A stretch of 64,000 bases of DNA from Streptomyces antimycoticus (GTDB lineage: Bacteria; Actinomycetota; Actinomycetes; Streptomycetales; Streptomycetaceae): assembly GCF_005405925.1 (NCBI RefSeq), contig NZ_BJHV01000001.1, positions 4,960,001-5,024,000 on the forward strand, in the 5' to 3' direction. The notes below the pieces were generated by a model, which made no database searches, was not told the DNA's origin, and worked only from the letters and a program-made list of their open reading frames with translations. Positions 10,819 to 18,631 of this stretch are shown here, piece by piece. The translations under genes and the position numbers were made by a program. Each line of letters begins with the position of its first letter. Position 1 is the stretch's first letter.

Positions 10819-11319
10819 TTACCGCCGGACCACCAGCGCCGTGGCGATCGCGGCCAGGCCCTCGGCGCGGCCGGTCAGGCCCAGGCCGTCCGTGGTCGTA
10901 CCGGACACCGAGACGGGGGCGCCCACCGCCGCCGTCAGCGCCTTCGTCGCCTCTTCGCGCCGTTTGCCGATCTTGGGGCGCACGCCGATCACCTGGATCG
11001 CCACATTGCCGATCTCGAAGCCCGCGTCCCGCACGATCCGGGCCGCCTCGGCGAGCAGCGTGGTGCCCGCGGCGCCGGACCACTCGGGGCGGTCGGTGCC
11101 GAAGTGGGCGCCGAGATCGCCGAGCCCGGCGGCGGAGAACAGCGCGTCACAGGCGGCGTGCGCGGCCACATCGCCGTCGGAGTGGCCGGCCAGTCCGTAC
11201 TCTCCGTACTCATCGCCGCTCCACAGCAGACCCGCGCACCACAGCTCACGGCCCTTCTCGAAGGCGTGCACATCCGTGCCGATGCCCACCAGGGGGAGCG
11301 CCACCGCGTCAGAAGCCAT
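10819..11319 (-). CDS. ispF: 2-C-methyl-D-erythritol 2,4-cyclodiphosphate synthase
   Basis: IspF makes the cyclic diphosphate in the MEP isoprenoid pathway, releasing CMP. The 166-aa protein has the divalent-metal ligands of GIGTDVHAF (Asp16, His18) and the [12 protein letters not shown] motif near residue 45, and the conserved [14 protein letters not shown] stretch near its end. ispF starts 11 nt before the ispD stop, so the two are translationally coupled. Confidence 0.96.
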   Translation of the reverse strand: MASDAVALPLVGIGTDVHAFEKGRELWCAGLLWSGDEYGEYGLAGHSDGDVAAHAACDALFSAAGLGDLGAHFGTDRPEWSGAAGTTLLAEAARIVRDAGFEIGNVAIQVIGVRPKIGKRREEATKALTAAVGAPVSVSGTTTDGLGLTGRAEGLAAIATALVVRR

Positions 11320-12103
11320 CGTTCGCCCTCCTGCGGGCCAGAACCGCCTCGGCCAGCACCAGATCCAGCGGCCGGGTCACCTTGAACGCCTCCTCATGGC
11401 CGGGGACGACCACGACCTCGACGCCGAGCCGCTCCACCATGCCCGCGTCGTCCGTCGCGCCCTCGCCCTCCAGGGCGATCTTCTCGTGGGCGGCCACGAG
11501 CGTGGCGCGGTCGAAGCCCTGCGGGGTCTGGACGGCGCGCAGCAGCGCCCGCTCGGGGGTGCCGACGACCGGCTCGGGCTCACCGGCCCGCTCCCCGGTG
11601 CGCGGCTCGACCTGCTTGACGGTGTCGGCCAGCGGCAGCGCCGGGACGACGGCGGGTGATCCGTCCCGTACGGCGGCGGCGACCGCGTCCACCGTGTCCA
11701 CGGGCACCAGCGGCCGCGCCGCGTCGTGCACCAGCACGGTGGTGACGGTCTCGGGGACGGCGGCCAGCCCCTTGCGCACCGACTCCTGGCGGGTCTCGCC
11801 GCCGGGCACGACCACCACCTCGGTGGTGTCGGTGAGGCTGCCGCTCAGCGGATACGCGTCCAGCAGCCGCCGCACCTCGTCGGCGCCGTCCGGCGGGGCG
11901 ACCACGACGACGAGGGAGACGGAGCGTGATCCGGCCATCGCCCGTACCGCGTGGACGAGCATGGGCGTGCCGCTCAGCGGGCGCAGCGCCTTGGGGGCGC
12001 CCGGGCCCAGCCGCACACCGCGGCCCGCGGCGGGGATCACGGCGGCGGTGCGGGCGGGTCGGCCGGACGCGCCGGAGCCGCCGTGATCCGGGGTCGCGGA
12101 CAT
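11309..12103 (-). CDS. ispD: 2-C-methyl-D-erythritol 4-phosphate cytidylyltransferase
   Basis: IspD activates MEP with CTP in the non-mevalonate isoprenoid pathway. Motifs are [21 protein letters not shown] near residue 20 (CTP loop), [11 protein letters not shown] in the middle, and [10 protein letters not shown] followed by FKVTRPLDL at the end. The length of 264 aa fits actinobacterial IspD. ATG 12103 is chosen because the conserved part starts soon after it; a longer frame exists upstream without a ribosome site. The stop overlaps ispF. Confidence 0.95.
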   Translation of the reverse strand: MSATPDHGGSGASGRPARTAAVIPAAGRGVRLGPGAPKALRPLSGTPMLVHAVRAMAGSRSVSLVVVVAPPDGADEVRRLLDAYPLSGSLTDTTEVVVVPGGETRQESVRKGLAAVPETVTTVLVHDAARPLVPVDTVDAVAAAVRDGSPAVVPALPLADTVKQVEPRTGERAGEPEPVVGTPERALLRAVQTPQGFDRATLVAAHEKIALEGEGATDDAGMVERLGVEVVVVPGHEEAFKVTRPLDLVLAEAVLARRRANDGF

Positions 12104-12431
12104 TGAGTTGGCGTTCAGGTTTGCTTCCTCAGCCGAGATGGGTATGGCCACAGCGTGCCGGGCGCGATGGCCCGACCGGCCCCTTCCGTGACGACCGGTC
12201 GAGTCAGCTGCCCGGGCCCGGCACACCTTGTACCGCGCACCGTGGCGTGGCTGAGCGCACCGGCACAGAGTGCGAAGACCGGGGGCTCGTAAGAGATCAC
12301 CGCGTGGAGATCCTAGAGATCACCGCACGGGGATCACAGCGTCCGGTGCGTACGCATGCCGCAGCGCCCGGCGACAGACGACTTAGCGGGAATAAGATGT
12401 CTGAGTCACTCGGGCACCACGGCATTGATAT
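12104..12431. other. carD-ispD intergenic, no gene
   Basis: No coding frame is supported. The sequence GAGATCACCGC occurs twice (around 12292 and 12314), with a related GGGATCACAGC after it. The stretch probably holds the ispD promoter. Confidence 0.4.
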
Positions 12432-12914
12432 TCAGGACGCGAGAACCTCGTCGAGCAGAGCCTCGGCCTTGTCCTCATTGGTGCTCTCGGCGAGAGCGAG
12501 TTCGCTCACCAGGATCTGGCGGGCCTTGGCGAGCATGCGCTTCTCACCGGCGGAGAGTCCGCGCTCACGCTCTCGGCGCCACAGATCGCGCACGACCTCG
12601 GCCACCTTGATCACATCGCCGGAGGCGAGCTTCTCGAGATTTGCCTTGTAACGACGGGACCAGTTCGTCGGTTCTTCCGCATACGGTGCACGCAGCACCT
12701 CGAAGACCCGATCCAGCCCGTCCTGGCCGACCACATCACGCACACCGACGAACTCCGCATTGTCCGCCGGCACACGAACCGTCAGGTCACCCTGAGCGAC
12801 CTTCAGCACCAAGTAGGTCTTGTCCACGCCTTTGATCTGGCGAGTTTCGATGGCCTCGATCAGCGCGGCCCCGTGATGGGGATAGACCACGGTGTCGCCA
12901 ACCTTGAACGTCAT
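12432..12914 (-). CDS. carD: CarD/CdnL-family RNA polymerase-binding regulator
   Basis: This 160-aa protein binds the RNA polymerase beta subunit and stabilises open complexes at housekeeping promoters. The N-terminal Tudor-like RNAP-interaction domain is [19 protein letters not shown] to about residue 60. The rest is the helical DNA-binding domain, with the conserved [17 protein letters not shown] and the acidic end. The start has GAAGGGG 10 nt upstream. It lies just upstream of ispD-ispF, the order usual in actinobacteria. Confidence 0.95.
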   Translation of the reverse strand: MTFKVGDTVVYPHHGAALIEAIETRQIKGVDKTYLVLKVAQGDLTVRVPADNAEFVGVRDVVGQDGLDRVFEVLRAPYAEEPTNWSRRYKANLEKLASGDVIKVAEVVRDLWRRERERGLSAGEKRMLAKARQILVSELALAESTNEDKAEALLDEVLAS

Positions 12915-13510
12915 GTGACAGGTACCCCTTCCGTGGCTATCCAGGGTAACACGGGAACGCCTTCTTCTGAATGGCGTTTTCGCAGGTCAGGGCATATCTC
13001 GGGGCTTGACAAGTGCGGCCGGAACGTGCTGCACGGGGCGTGCGGAACCGGGTATTCGCAGGTGGGAGCGGCTGTCCGGGTACACGGAAACCTGCCCGTT
13101 ACGCACCCGAAGAAGCCCGGACGAGTGGGCGTACGTCCCGTTTTGCCGGAGTCCAGTCGATGGACTTCCGCTACTCCGTTCGGATCAGGAGCGAGCGATC
13201 CGGCCCCGATTCGCGAATTGATCACAGACTTGATCACACAGAGCGCATCAAGTGTGTGATCAATTCTCGGACATGCATGGATTCCTTACCGATAATCTCC
13301 CGTGTGAACGGCCGAGCCGATATTCGGGACTTCAGGACGGCGCCGTACGGACCTCGTAACGCACCCCGCAACCGGGCGCGCACGGGTGCGGGGTGCGGGG
13401 CCGAGCGCCTTGGGGCGGGTCGGGTGCGGGCCGAAGCAGGCGGATCGGTAATCTAAGCGCGCTGATCCAATCTTTACCTCGTCTACCTCGTCCTAGGAGA
13501 TGCCGCCGCC
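12915..13510. other. Divergent intergenic region with a large palindrome
   Basis: This region separates carD (minus) and the lipoprotein gene (plus). No gene is visible. Its composition is lower in GC than its surroundings. The main structure is the TTGATCACACA inverted repeat at 13230-13263 with an extra half-site at 13218. Confidence 0.5.
13230..13263. promoter_or_regulatory. Perfect 11-bp inverted repeat, candidate operator
   Basis: Arms TTGATCACACA (13230-13240) and TGTGTGATCAA (13253-13263) are separated by 12 nt; a third half-site TTGATCACA starts at 13218. The inner ACTTGATC and GCATCAAGT add a second nested symmetry. It lies 247 nt before the lipoprotein start and 316 nt before carD. 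No known regulator is assigned. Confidence 0.55.
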
Positions 13511-14233
13511 GTGAGCAGCAGCCTTCGACGCGGCGCCCTCGCCGCAGCCGCCATCGTGGTCTCGGTCGCCCCGCTCTCCGCCTGCGGAGCCGGGAACGAC
13601 GCACAGACGCTGGAGGTCAAGCCCGACAACGCCGCGACCGCTGTCGGCGATATCAAGATCCAGAACGCCACGTTGGTGACCCAGCCGGACCGCGACGCGA
13701 AGGGCCCGGCCGTCGTCACCGGCCGGCTCTTCAACAACGGCAAGGGGGACCAGACCGTCAAGACCATCACCCTCCCCGGCACCAATGCGCGGGTGAAGCT
13801 CAGCCCGGCCAAGGGCAAGAGCGGCCCGGTCGTCGTCCCGGCCGGCGGCTCGGTGGCCTTCGGCGGCGAGGGCAATGCCTCCGCCGTCATCAGCGACGGG
13901 CGCGAGGCCGCCCAGGACGGCAACGCGGAGCGGGTCGTCTTCGACCTCAGCTCGACCGGCAATATCCCGGTCACCGCGTTCGTGGTCCCGGCGACGAGCT
14001 ACTTCAAGGGCTGGGGCCCGTCCAAGCTGCCGACGGCCAAGCCGACGGGCTCGGCGACGCCCGGTGGCAAGCCGAGCGGTACGCCCAGTGGCAAGCCCAG
14101 CGGCACCCCGTCCGGCTCGGCGACCAACAAGCCGGGCGACACGGCGAGCGGCCAGCCGGGCTCCGAGCAGAGCAGCGGCGCCCCGAACGGCATCGCGACG
14201 GGCGAGCCGACTCCGAACGGCGACGATCACTGA
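13511..14233 (+). CDS. Secreted lipoprotein, possibly copper-chaperone-like
   Basis: The 240-aa protein has a lipoprotein signal: a charged start, a hydrophobic stretch and lipobox APLSAC with lipidated Cys near residue 25. The mature domain (about 35-165) is a beta-rich fold with VGDIKIQNATLV, VVTGRLFNNGKGDQTVKTI and VVPAGGSVAFGG, reminiscent of the DUF461/PCuAC copper-chaperone group. The classical copper ligands HxnMx21HxM are not obvious, so function is open. The C-terminus is a PSGTPSG-rich disordered tail. Start GTG 13511 follows AGGAG at about 12 nt. It lies before phoP-phoR but is transcribed toward it, ending at a strong terminator. Confidence 0.85.
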   Translation: MSSSLRRGALAAAAIVVSVAPLSACGAGNDAQTLEVKPDNAATAVGDIKIQNATLVTQPDRDAKGPAVVTGRLFNNGKGDQTVKTITLPGTNARVKLSPAKGKSGPVVVPAGGSVAFGGEGNASAVISDGREAAQDGNAERVVFDLSSTGNIPVTAFVVPATSYFKGWGPSKLPTAKPTGSATPGGKPSGTPSGKPSGTPSGSATNKPGDTASGQPGSEQSSGAPNGIATGEPTPNGDDH

Positions 14234-14272
14234 GACCGTCACCGGGGCCGGTCCCTGAGACCCGGCCCCGGA

Positions 14273-14320
14273 CATGCGCGAGGGCGGCCCTGGAGCTTTC
14301 CAGGGCCGCCCTCGCGCATG
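14273..14320. terminator. Strong bidirectional terminator between lipoprotein gene and phoP
   Basis: A perfect 22-bp stem with a 4-nt loop starts CATGCGCGAGGGCGGCC and closes around GCTT. It lies between two convergent genes, so it can serve both. Confidence 0.85.
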
Positions 14321-14340
14321 GGTCCGGCACGCCTTATGGC

Positions 14341-14411
14341 TTACGGCTCGAACTTGTAGCCCAGACCCCGCACCGTCACCAAATACCGAGGCGCACCCGG
14401 ATCGGGCTCAA
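14341..14411 (-). repeat. 71-bp duplicate of the phoP 3' end
   Basis: Bases 14341-14411 are identical to 14518-14588, which encode the last 23 codons and the stop of phoP. The copy is in the same orientation, 177 bp further downstream, and has no start or upstream phoP sequence. It is a gene fragment, not a functional gene. Confidence 0.97.
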
Positions 14412-14517
14412 CCCCCTCCCACGTGCGCCCCTCGCACCGCTCGGCCCCAGCGGGCCTCACGGGCTTCGGGACACTGTGCCGGACTCCGCCCGGCGGACCC
14501 GGGGGCTCGGGCCCGGT

Positions 14518-15198
14518 TTACGGCTCGAACTTGTAGCCCAGACCCCGCACCGTCACCAAATACCGAGGCGCACCCGGATCGGGCTCAATCTTGGCCCGGA
14601 GCCGCTTGACGTGGACGTCGAGCGTCTTGGTGTCGCCCACATAGTCCGCGCCCCAGACGCGGTCGATGAGCTGCATCCGGGTCAGCACCCGGCCCGCGTT
14701 CCGCAGCAACATCTCCAGCAGGTCGAACTCCTTCAGCGGGAGGTCCACCTTGCCGCCGCCGACCGTGACCACATGCCGGTCCACGTCCATCCGGACCGGC
14801 CCGGCCTCCAGGGCGGCGGGGGTGATCTCCTCCGGCTCACCGCGGCGGCGCAGTACGGCTCTGATCCGGGCGACCAGCTCACGTGAGGAGAAGGGCTTGG
14901 TCACATAGTCGTCGGCGCCTATCTCCAGCCCGACCACCTTGTCGATCTCGCTGTCCTTGGCGGTCACCATGATCACCGGGACATTGGACCGGCCGCGCAG
15001 CTGACGGCAGACCTCCGTACCGGGCAGACCCGGCAGCATCAGGTCGAGCAGCACCAGGTCGGCGCCGTTGCGCTCGAACTCGTCGAGGCCCTCGGGCCCC
15101 GTCGTCGCGATCGCGACCTCGAATCCCTCCTTGCGAAGCATGTACGACAGCGCGTCGCTGAACGATTCCTCGTCCTCGACGACCAGAACTCGGGTCAC
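14518..15198 (-). CDS. phoP: Phosphate response regulator PhoP
   Basis: This 226-aa OmpR/PhoB-class regulator has a receiver domain with acidic pocket Asp9, phospho-acceptor Asp52 (LLDLMLPG) and conserved Lys in YVTKPF, then a winged helix from about 130 to the end (FDLLEMLLRNAGRVLTR, KTLDVHVKRLRAKIEPDPG). On phosphate starvation it binds PHO boxes, activating phosphate scavenging and repressing antibiotic synthesis in Streptomyces. GTG 15198 overlaps the phoR stop by 4 nt (GTGA), indicating coupled translation. The last 71 bp are duplicated downstream. Confidence 0.97.
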   Translation of the reverse strand: MTRVLVVEDEESFSDALSYMLRKEGFEVAIATTGPEGLDEFERNGADLVLLDLMLPGLPGTEVCRQLRGRSNVPVIMVTAKDSEIDKVVGLEIGADDYVTKPFSSRELVARIRAVLRRRGEPEEITPAALEAGPVRMDVDRHVVTVGGGKVDLPLKEFDLLEMLLRNAGRVLTRMQLIDRVWGADYVGDTKTLDVHVKRLRAKIEPDPGAPRYLVTVRGLGYKFEP

Positions 15199-16493
15199 GG
15201 AAGGACCTCCGGGGCAGAGAGTGGTTCATTGGTGAAGGTCTCGTACGGCCGGCCGTGGTCCTCGCCATCGAGGTCTGCTCCGGTGTCGTACGACTCGCTC
15301 GACTCGCTCGGCTGGCTCCTCGAGCGGTCCCGGTCCCGTGCCGCACCGGCTTCCGGGAGTCTCAGGGTGAAGGTGGAGCCCTGTCCTTCGGCACTCCACA
15401 CGGTGACCTCCCCGCCGTGCGAGGCGGCCACATGCTTGACGATGGCGAGACCGAGCCCGGTCCCGCCGGTCTGCCGCGAGCGGGCCGGGTCGACCCGGTA
15501 GAAGCGCTCGAAGATCCGCTCGCGGTCCTTCTCGGAGATGCCTATGCCCTGGTCGGTCACGGCGACCTCGATCAGGTCCCCGCCGGTGGCGGGGATGCGG
15601 CGGGCGGCGATGCCGACGCGGGTACGGGCCGGGCTGTAGTTGACCGCGTTCTCGACGAGGTTGCCGAGCGCGGCGGCCAGCTGGCCGCGGTTGCCCCAGA
15701 CGTGCAGGTCGGCGGTGCCGCCCGTGGCCATCGTGATCTGCTTGGTGCCCGCCTGGTGGCGGCACCGGTCGATGGCCTCGGCGACGAGCTCGTCCACCCG
15801 GACCGGCTCGGCGTCCTCCAGCGGGTCGTCGTTCTGCACCCGGGAGAGGTCGATGAGCTCCTGGACGAGGCTGGTCAGCCGGGTCGCCTCGACCTGCATC
15901 CGGCCGGCGAAGCGGTTGACCGCCTCCGGGTCGTCGGACGCGTCCATCACGGCCTCGGACAGCAGGGACAGCGCGCCGACCGGGGTCTTGAGCTCATGGC
16001 TGACGTTGGCGACGAAGTCTCGTCGCACGGCCTCGATCCGGCGGGCCTCGGTGAGGTCCTCCACCAGCAGCAGGACCAGCCGGGAGCCCAGCGGGGCCAC
16101 TCTGGCGGACACCGCGAGCGCGTCCCCGCCCCGGCCGGTGCCGCGGCGCGGCAGATCCAGCTCGATCTGGCGGATCTCGCCGTCCCGCCGGGTGTCGCGG
16201 GCCATCGCCAGCATCGGCTCCACGGCCAGCTTGCCGCCGCGCACCAGGCCCAGCGCGTACGCGGCCGAGCTTGCCTTGACGACGGCGTCCGCTTCGTCGA
16301 GGACGACGGCCGAGGAGCGCAGCACTGACAGGACGGTGTCGACACCGGGCGGCAGCACGGCGTCGGTATGCAGTGAGGAGCGCGTAGGCTTCGCCTGTTC
16401 ACGCTCGCTCCAGCGGAACGCCAGCATGGCGATGACGCCGGTGCACAACCCGGCGAGCGCCGCCACTGCGGCGATCGCCGCGTTCACGTTCAT
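15195..16493 (-). CDS. phoR: Phosphate sensor histidine kinase PhoR
   Basis: The 432-aa kinase is anchored by one N-terminal transmembrane segment (residues about 5-26) and has a PAS-like region (50-150). The phosphorylated His166 lies in FVANVSHELKTP, and the ATP-binding domain has boxes NLVENAVNYS, DQGIGIS and GGTGLGLAIVKH. It has no large extracellular sensor loop, as is usual for Streptomyces PhoR. The Ser/Asp-rich C-terminal tail is disordered. It is the first gene of phoR-phoP and diverges from phoU. Confidence 0.97.
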   Translation of the reverse strand: MNVNAAIAAVAALAGLCTGVIAMLAFRWSEREQAKPTRSSLHTDAVLPPGVDTVLSVLRSSAVVLDEADAVVKASSAAYALGLVRGGKLAVEPMLAMARDTRRDGEIRQIELDLPRRGTGRGGDALAVSARVAPLGSRLVLLLVEDLTEARRIEAVRRDFVANVSHELKTPVGALSLLSEAVMDASDDPEAVNRFAGRMQVEATRLTSLVQELIDLSRVQNDDPLEDAEPVRVDELVAEAIDRCRHQAGTKQITMATGGTADLHVWGNRGQLAAALGNLVENAVNYSPARTRVGIAARRIPATGGDLIEVAVTDQGIGISEKDRERIFERFYRVDPARSRQTGGTGLGLAIVKHVAASHGGEVTVWSAEGQGSTFTLRLPEAGAARDRDRSRSQPSESSESYDTGADLDGEDHGRPYETFTNEPLSAPEVLP

Positions 16494-16566
16494 GCGTCCA
16501 GGTTATGCGGGCGGCGAGACCACTCCACAGCCCCGTGACGATCCCCTTGGTCATACGTTGCCGAGA

Positions 16567-16599
16567 GTTCACCGCGGCGTCGGTATCGGTTCACTCCGG
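16567..16599. promoter_or_regulatory. PHO-box-like direct repeats (phoR side)
   Basis: GTTCACCGCGG (16567), CGTCGGTATCG (16578) and GTTCACTCCGG (16589) are spaced exactly 11 nt apart, as PhoP direct-repeat units are. Outer units match the GTTCACC consensus; the middle one is degenerate. It lies 74 nt from the phoR start. Confidence 0.7.
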
Positions 16600-16651
16600 A
16601 CGTTTCGCCGGGCAGGTGTCACACGGGGCGGCCGGGGCCACGTTGCCGAGA

Positions 16652-16684
16652 GTTCACCTGGGAGTTAGGTGTGATTAACGCCGG
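16652..16684. promoter_or_regulatory. PHO-box-like direct repeats (phoU side)
   Basis: GTTCACCTGGG (16652) is followed by AGTTAGGTGTG (16663) and ATTAACGCCGG (16674), again with 11-nt period. The 18-bp word CGTTGCCGAGAGTTCACC precedes and includes the first unit of both PHO-like arrays (16556 and 16641), showing that the array was duplicated. Confidence 0.65.
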
Positions 16685-16808
16685 ATGCCGGAAGCGGACG
16701 CGTTCCGGCCGGAGCGTGGAAGTGTGGGGCCCTCGAGGGCAAAAGCCACGGAGATCTGCCAGAGACCTGTCAGAGATCGTCACCGAGAGTCAGTGAAAGA
16801 GGTCAGTG

Positions 16809-17486
16809 ATGCGGGACGCGTACCACGAGGAGCTTGATTCGATCGGGGACGGCCTGGTCGACATGGCCCGGCTCGTCGGTTCGGCCATCGGCCGTGCCAC
16901 CACTGCCATTCTCGACGCGGACCTCAAGCTCGCCGAGAGCGTCATCGCCGCCGACGAGAAGGTCGATGATCTGCAGCGGGATCTGGAGGGACGGGCGATA
17001 GCCCTGCTGGCCCGGCAGCAGCCGGTCGCCACGGATCTGCGGATCGTGGTGACCAGCCTGCGGATGAGCGCCGACCTGGAGCGCTCCGGCGACCTCGCGC
17101 AGCATGTCGCCAAGCTGGCCCGGCTCCGTTTCCCGGGCACGGCCGTGCCGCACGATCTGCACGCCACGATCCTGGAGATGGGCCAGCTCGCGCAGCGGCT
17201 GATGGCGAAGGCCGCCGAGGTCATCATCACCAAGGACGTCGACCTCGCGCTCCAGCTGGAGCAGGACGACGACGCGATGGACCTGCTGCACCGCGCCCTC
17301 TTCCAGCACCTGATGGACGACCGCTGGAAGCACGGCATAGAGACCGCCGTGGACGTCACGCTGCTGGGCCGTTACTACGAGCGGTTCGCCGACCACGCGG
17401 TCTCCGTCGCCAAGCGCGTGGTCTACCTGGTCACCGGTGAGCACGCCGACGAGATGTCCCCGCAGGGAGACGTCGAAGGGGCGTGA
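16809..17486 (+). CDS. phoU: Phosphate-signalling protein PhoU
   Basis: PhoU is a cytoplasmic helical protein that damps PhoR signalling and links it to phosphate uptake. The 225-aa protein is two PhoU three-helix repeats. The metal-binding E/D-rich motifs are visible, for example RMSADLERSGDLAQHVAKLA in the first repeat and GRYYERFADHAVSVAKRV in the second. ATG 16809 has AAGAGG 7 nt upstream; GTG 16806 is a less likely start. It diverges from phoR across the PHO-box region. Confidence 0.97.
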   Translation: MRDAYHEELDSIGDGLVDMARLVGSAIGRATTAILDADLKLAESVIAADEKVDDLQRDLEGRAIALLARQQPVATDLRIVVTSLRMSADLERSGDLAQHVAKLARLRFPGTAVPHDLHATILEMGQLAQRLMAKAAEVIITKDVDLALQLEQDDDAMDLLHRALFQHLMDDRWKHGIETAVDVTLLGRYYERFADHAVSVAKRVVYLVTGEHADEMSPQGDVEGA

Positions 17487-17597
17487 GCGTCCGCGACGGC
17501 GTGCATCGAAGCGCCGTCGACGCGCCCCTGCGCGCGGCCGCCGGGTCGTCGGCACCATGAAGAGCAGGTGACGTGACCCCTCCCGAGGAGGCGACGC

Positions 17598-17735
17598 ATG
17601 GCGGACCTCTCCAAGCCCGAAACCCCTCCGACCCACCCCGTCGGCAGCCCTGTCGGCGCATGCGGCTGCGGATCGGGCTGCGGCTGCGGCTGCCAGTCCG
17701 GCGGTCCGTGCCAGTGCGGCGGCTGCTGCGGCTGA
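17598..17735 (+). CDS. 45-aa cysteine-rich protein, metallothionein-like
   Basis: After a proline/threonine-rich start (MADLSKPETPPTHPVG), residues 22-44 hold nine cysteines in CGC, GCGCGC, PCQC and GGCCG patterns separated by Gly. The Cys density and CxC spacing point to metal binding, likely cytoplasmic, because no signal is present. GAGGAG lies 7 nt upstream of ATG 17598, which strongly supports a real gene. It follows phoU by 111 nt and ends before a strong terminator. The metal is unknown. Confidence 0.75.
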   Translation: MADLSKPETPPTHPVGSPVGACGCGSGCGCGCQSGGPCQCGGCCG

Positions 17736-17809
17736 CGGGCACGACCGTACGACGTACGTACGACCGGCAGGATCGGCGCGACCGCACGACCGGCATGACC
17801 GGCATGACG

Positions 17810-17845
17810 GAGGGCCTGGGACCGGATGACCGGTCCCAGGCCCTC
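17810..17845 (+). terminator. Terminator after the cysteine-rich mini-gene
   Basis: GAGGGCCTGGGACCGG and CCGGTCCCAGGCCCTC form a perfect 16-bp stem around ATGA. A second partial copy of the right arm (CAGGCCCTCTGCCG) follows at about 17865. Confidence 0.8.
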
Positions 17846-17942
17846 TGCCGTCGGCCTCGTGGGCCAGGCCCTCTGCCGTTCGGCCCCGTCGGCACGTCCC
17901 GCCCGAGGTGCGGTCGGCGCCGGATGCGGCGAGCCTGGTGCT

Positions 17943-18173
17943 ATGGAGGACAAGACCCCGGCCCCGGCCCGCGTGGTGGTGGACGAACCGCTGGACGGCC
18001 GCCGTCGTGTGCTGATCGACGGCCAGGACGTCGGCGTGGTGGTGAGCGCGGACGAACTCCGGCGGCTCCTGCAGCGCGCGGGTGTGCTGGAAGAGAACGC
18101 GACCCTCGACAACCCCGAGCTGATCGAATGGAACGGCGGCGGCCCCGGCGACTGGCCCGCCGCGCCCCGATGA
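17943..18173 (+). CDS. Small conserved-looking protein of unknown function (76 aa)
   Basis: The sequence is polar and mostly beta/alpha, with RRVLIDGQDVGVVVSADELRRLL in the middle and an acidic, Gly/Trp-rich end. There is no signal or membrane segment. Codon bias is typical and the frame is clean from ATG 17943, though the ribosome site is weak. I cannot assign a family. It sits downstream of phoU and the mini-gene and is closed by its own hairpin. Confidence 0.65.
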   Translation: MEDKTPAPARVVVDEPLDGRRRVLIDGQDVGVVVSADELRRLLQRAGVLEENATLDNPELIEWNGGGPGDWPAAPR

Positions 18174-18188
18174 CCTGACCCGCTCCCA

Positions 18189-18232
18189 GGTTCGGCGCCG
18201 GTCCCTCCCCTCGTGGGGACCGGTGCCGAACC
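18189..18232 (+). terminator. Terminator of the 76-aa gene
   Basis: Arms GGTTCGGCGCCGGTCCC and GGGGACCGGTGCCGAACC pair around TCCCCTCGT, starting 16 nt after the stop codon. Confidence 0.75.
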
Positions 18233-18631
18233 ATGGGGCGGCGGCGATCCGCGCCGGGCCGGCGCGGATCAGGTGCGGAGGCCGGATCCGTGGTCGATGC
18301 GACAGCCGTCCGGACGGGACCGGCTCCACGGATCTCTCGAACTCACACGACGAGCCCGCGACCGCCGTCTCGTGGCTCCGGCGCAACGTGTGACGTCGAC
18401 GAAAGCTGACCGAGAACTTGCGGTGTCATGGGTTGTCTCTCCGTGCGCTGAGCTGATGGCCTTGCTGAGCGGCTCATGGTGGGGTGCGCTACTGCGCCAT
18501 GATCCTGCCAGTTGTGCTTCTCACCGAGGAGGTTCCGGTATCGCATTACCGGCTTCACCGCTGGTCAGCCGTATAAAGTGAGTTTTCCGGTCCGGATGTT
18601 CAGAGCGCGGGGGAAGTAAGGAGTGGAGACC
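18233..18631. other. Upstream region of the STAND-WD40 gene, possible IS-end remnant
   Basis: No gene is supported. Composition drops to lower GC from about 18370, where GGCTCCGGCGCAACGTGTGA begins, which looks to me like the outer end of a transposon of the ISL3 type, but no transposase frame or partner end is seen. TATAAA at 18572 is a possible -10. Confidence 0.3.
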
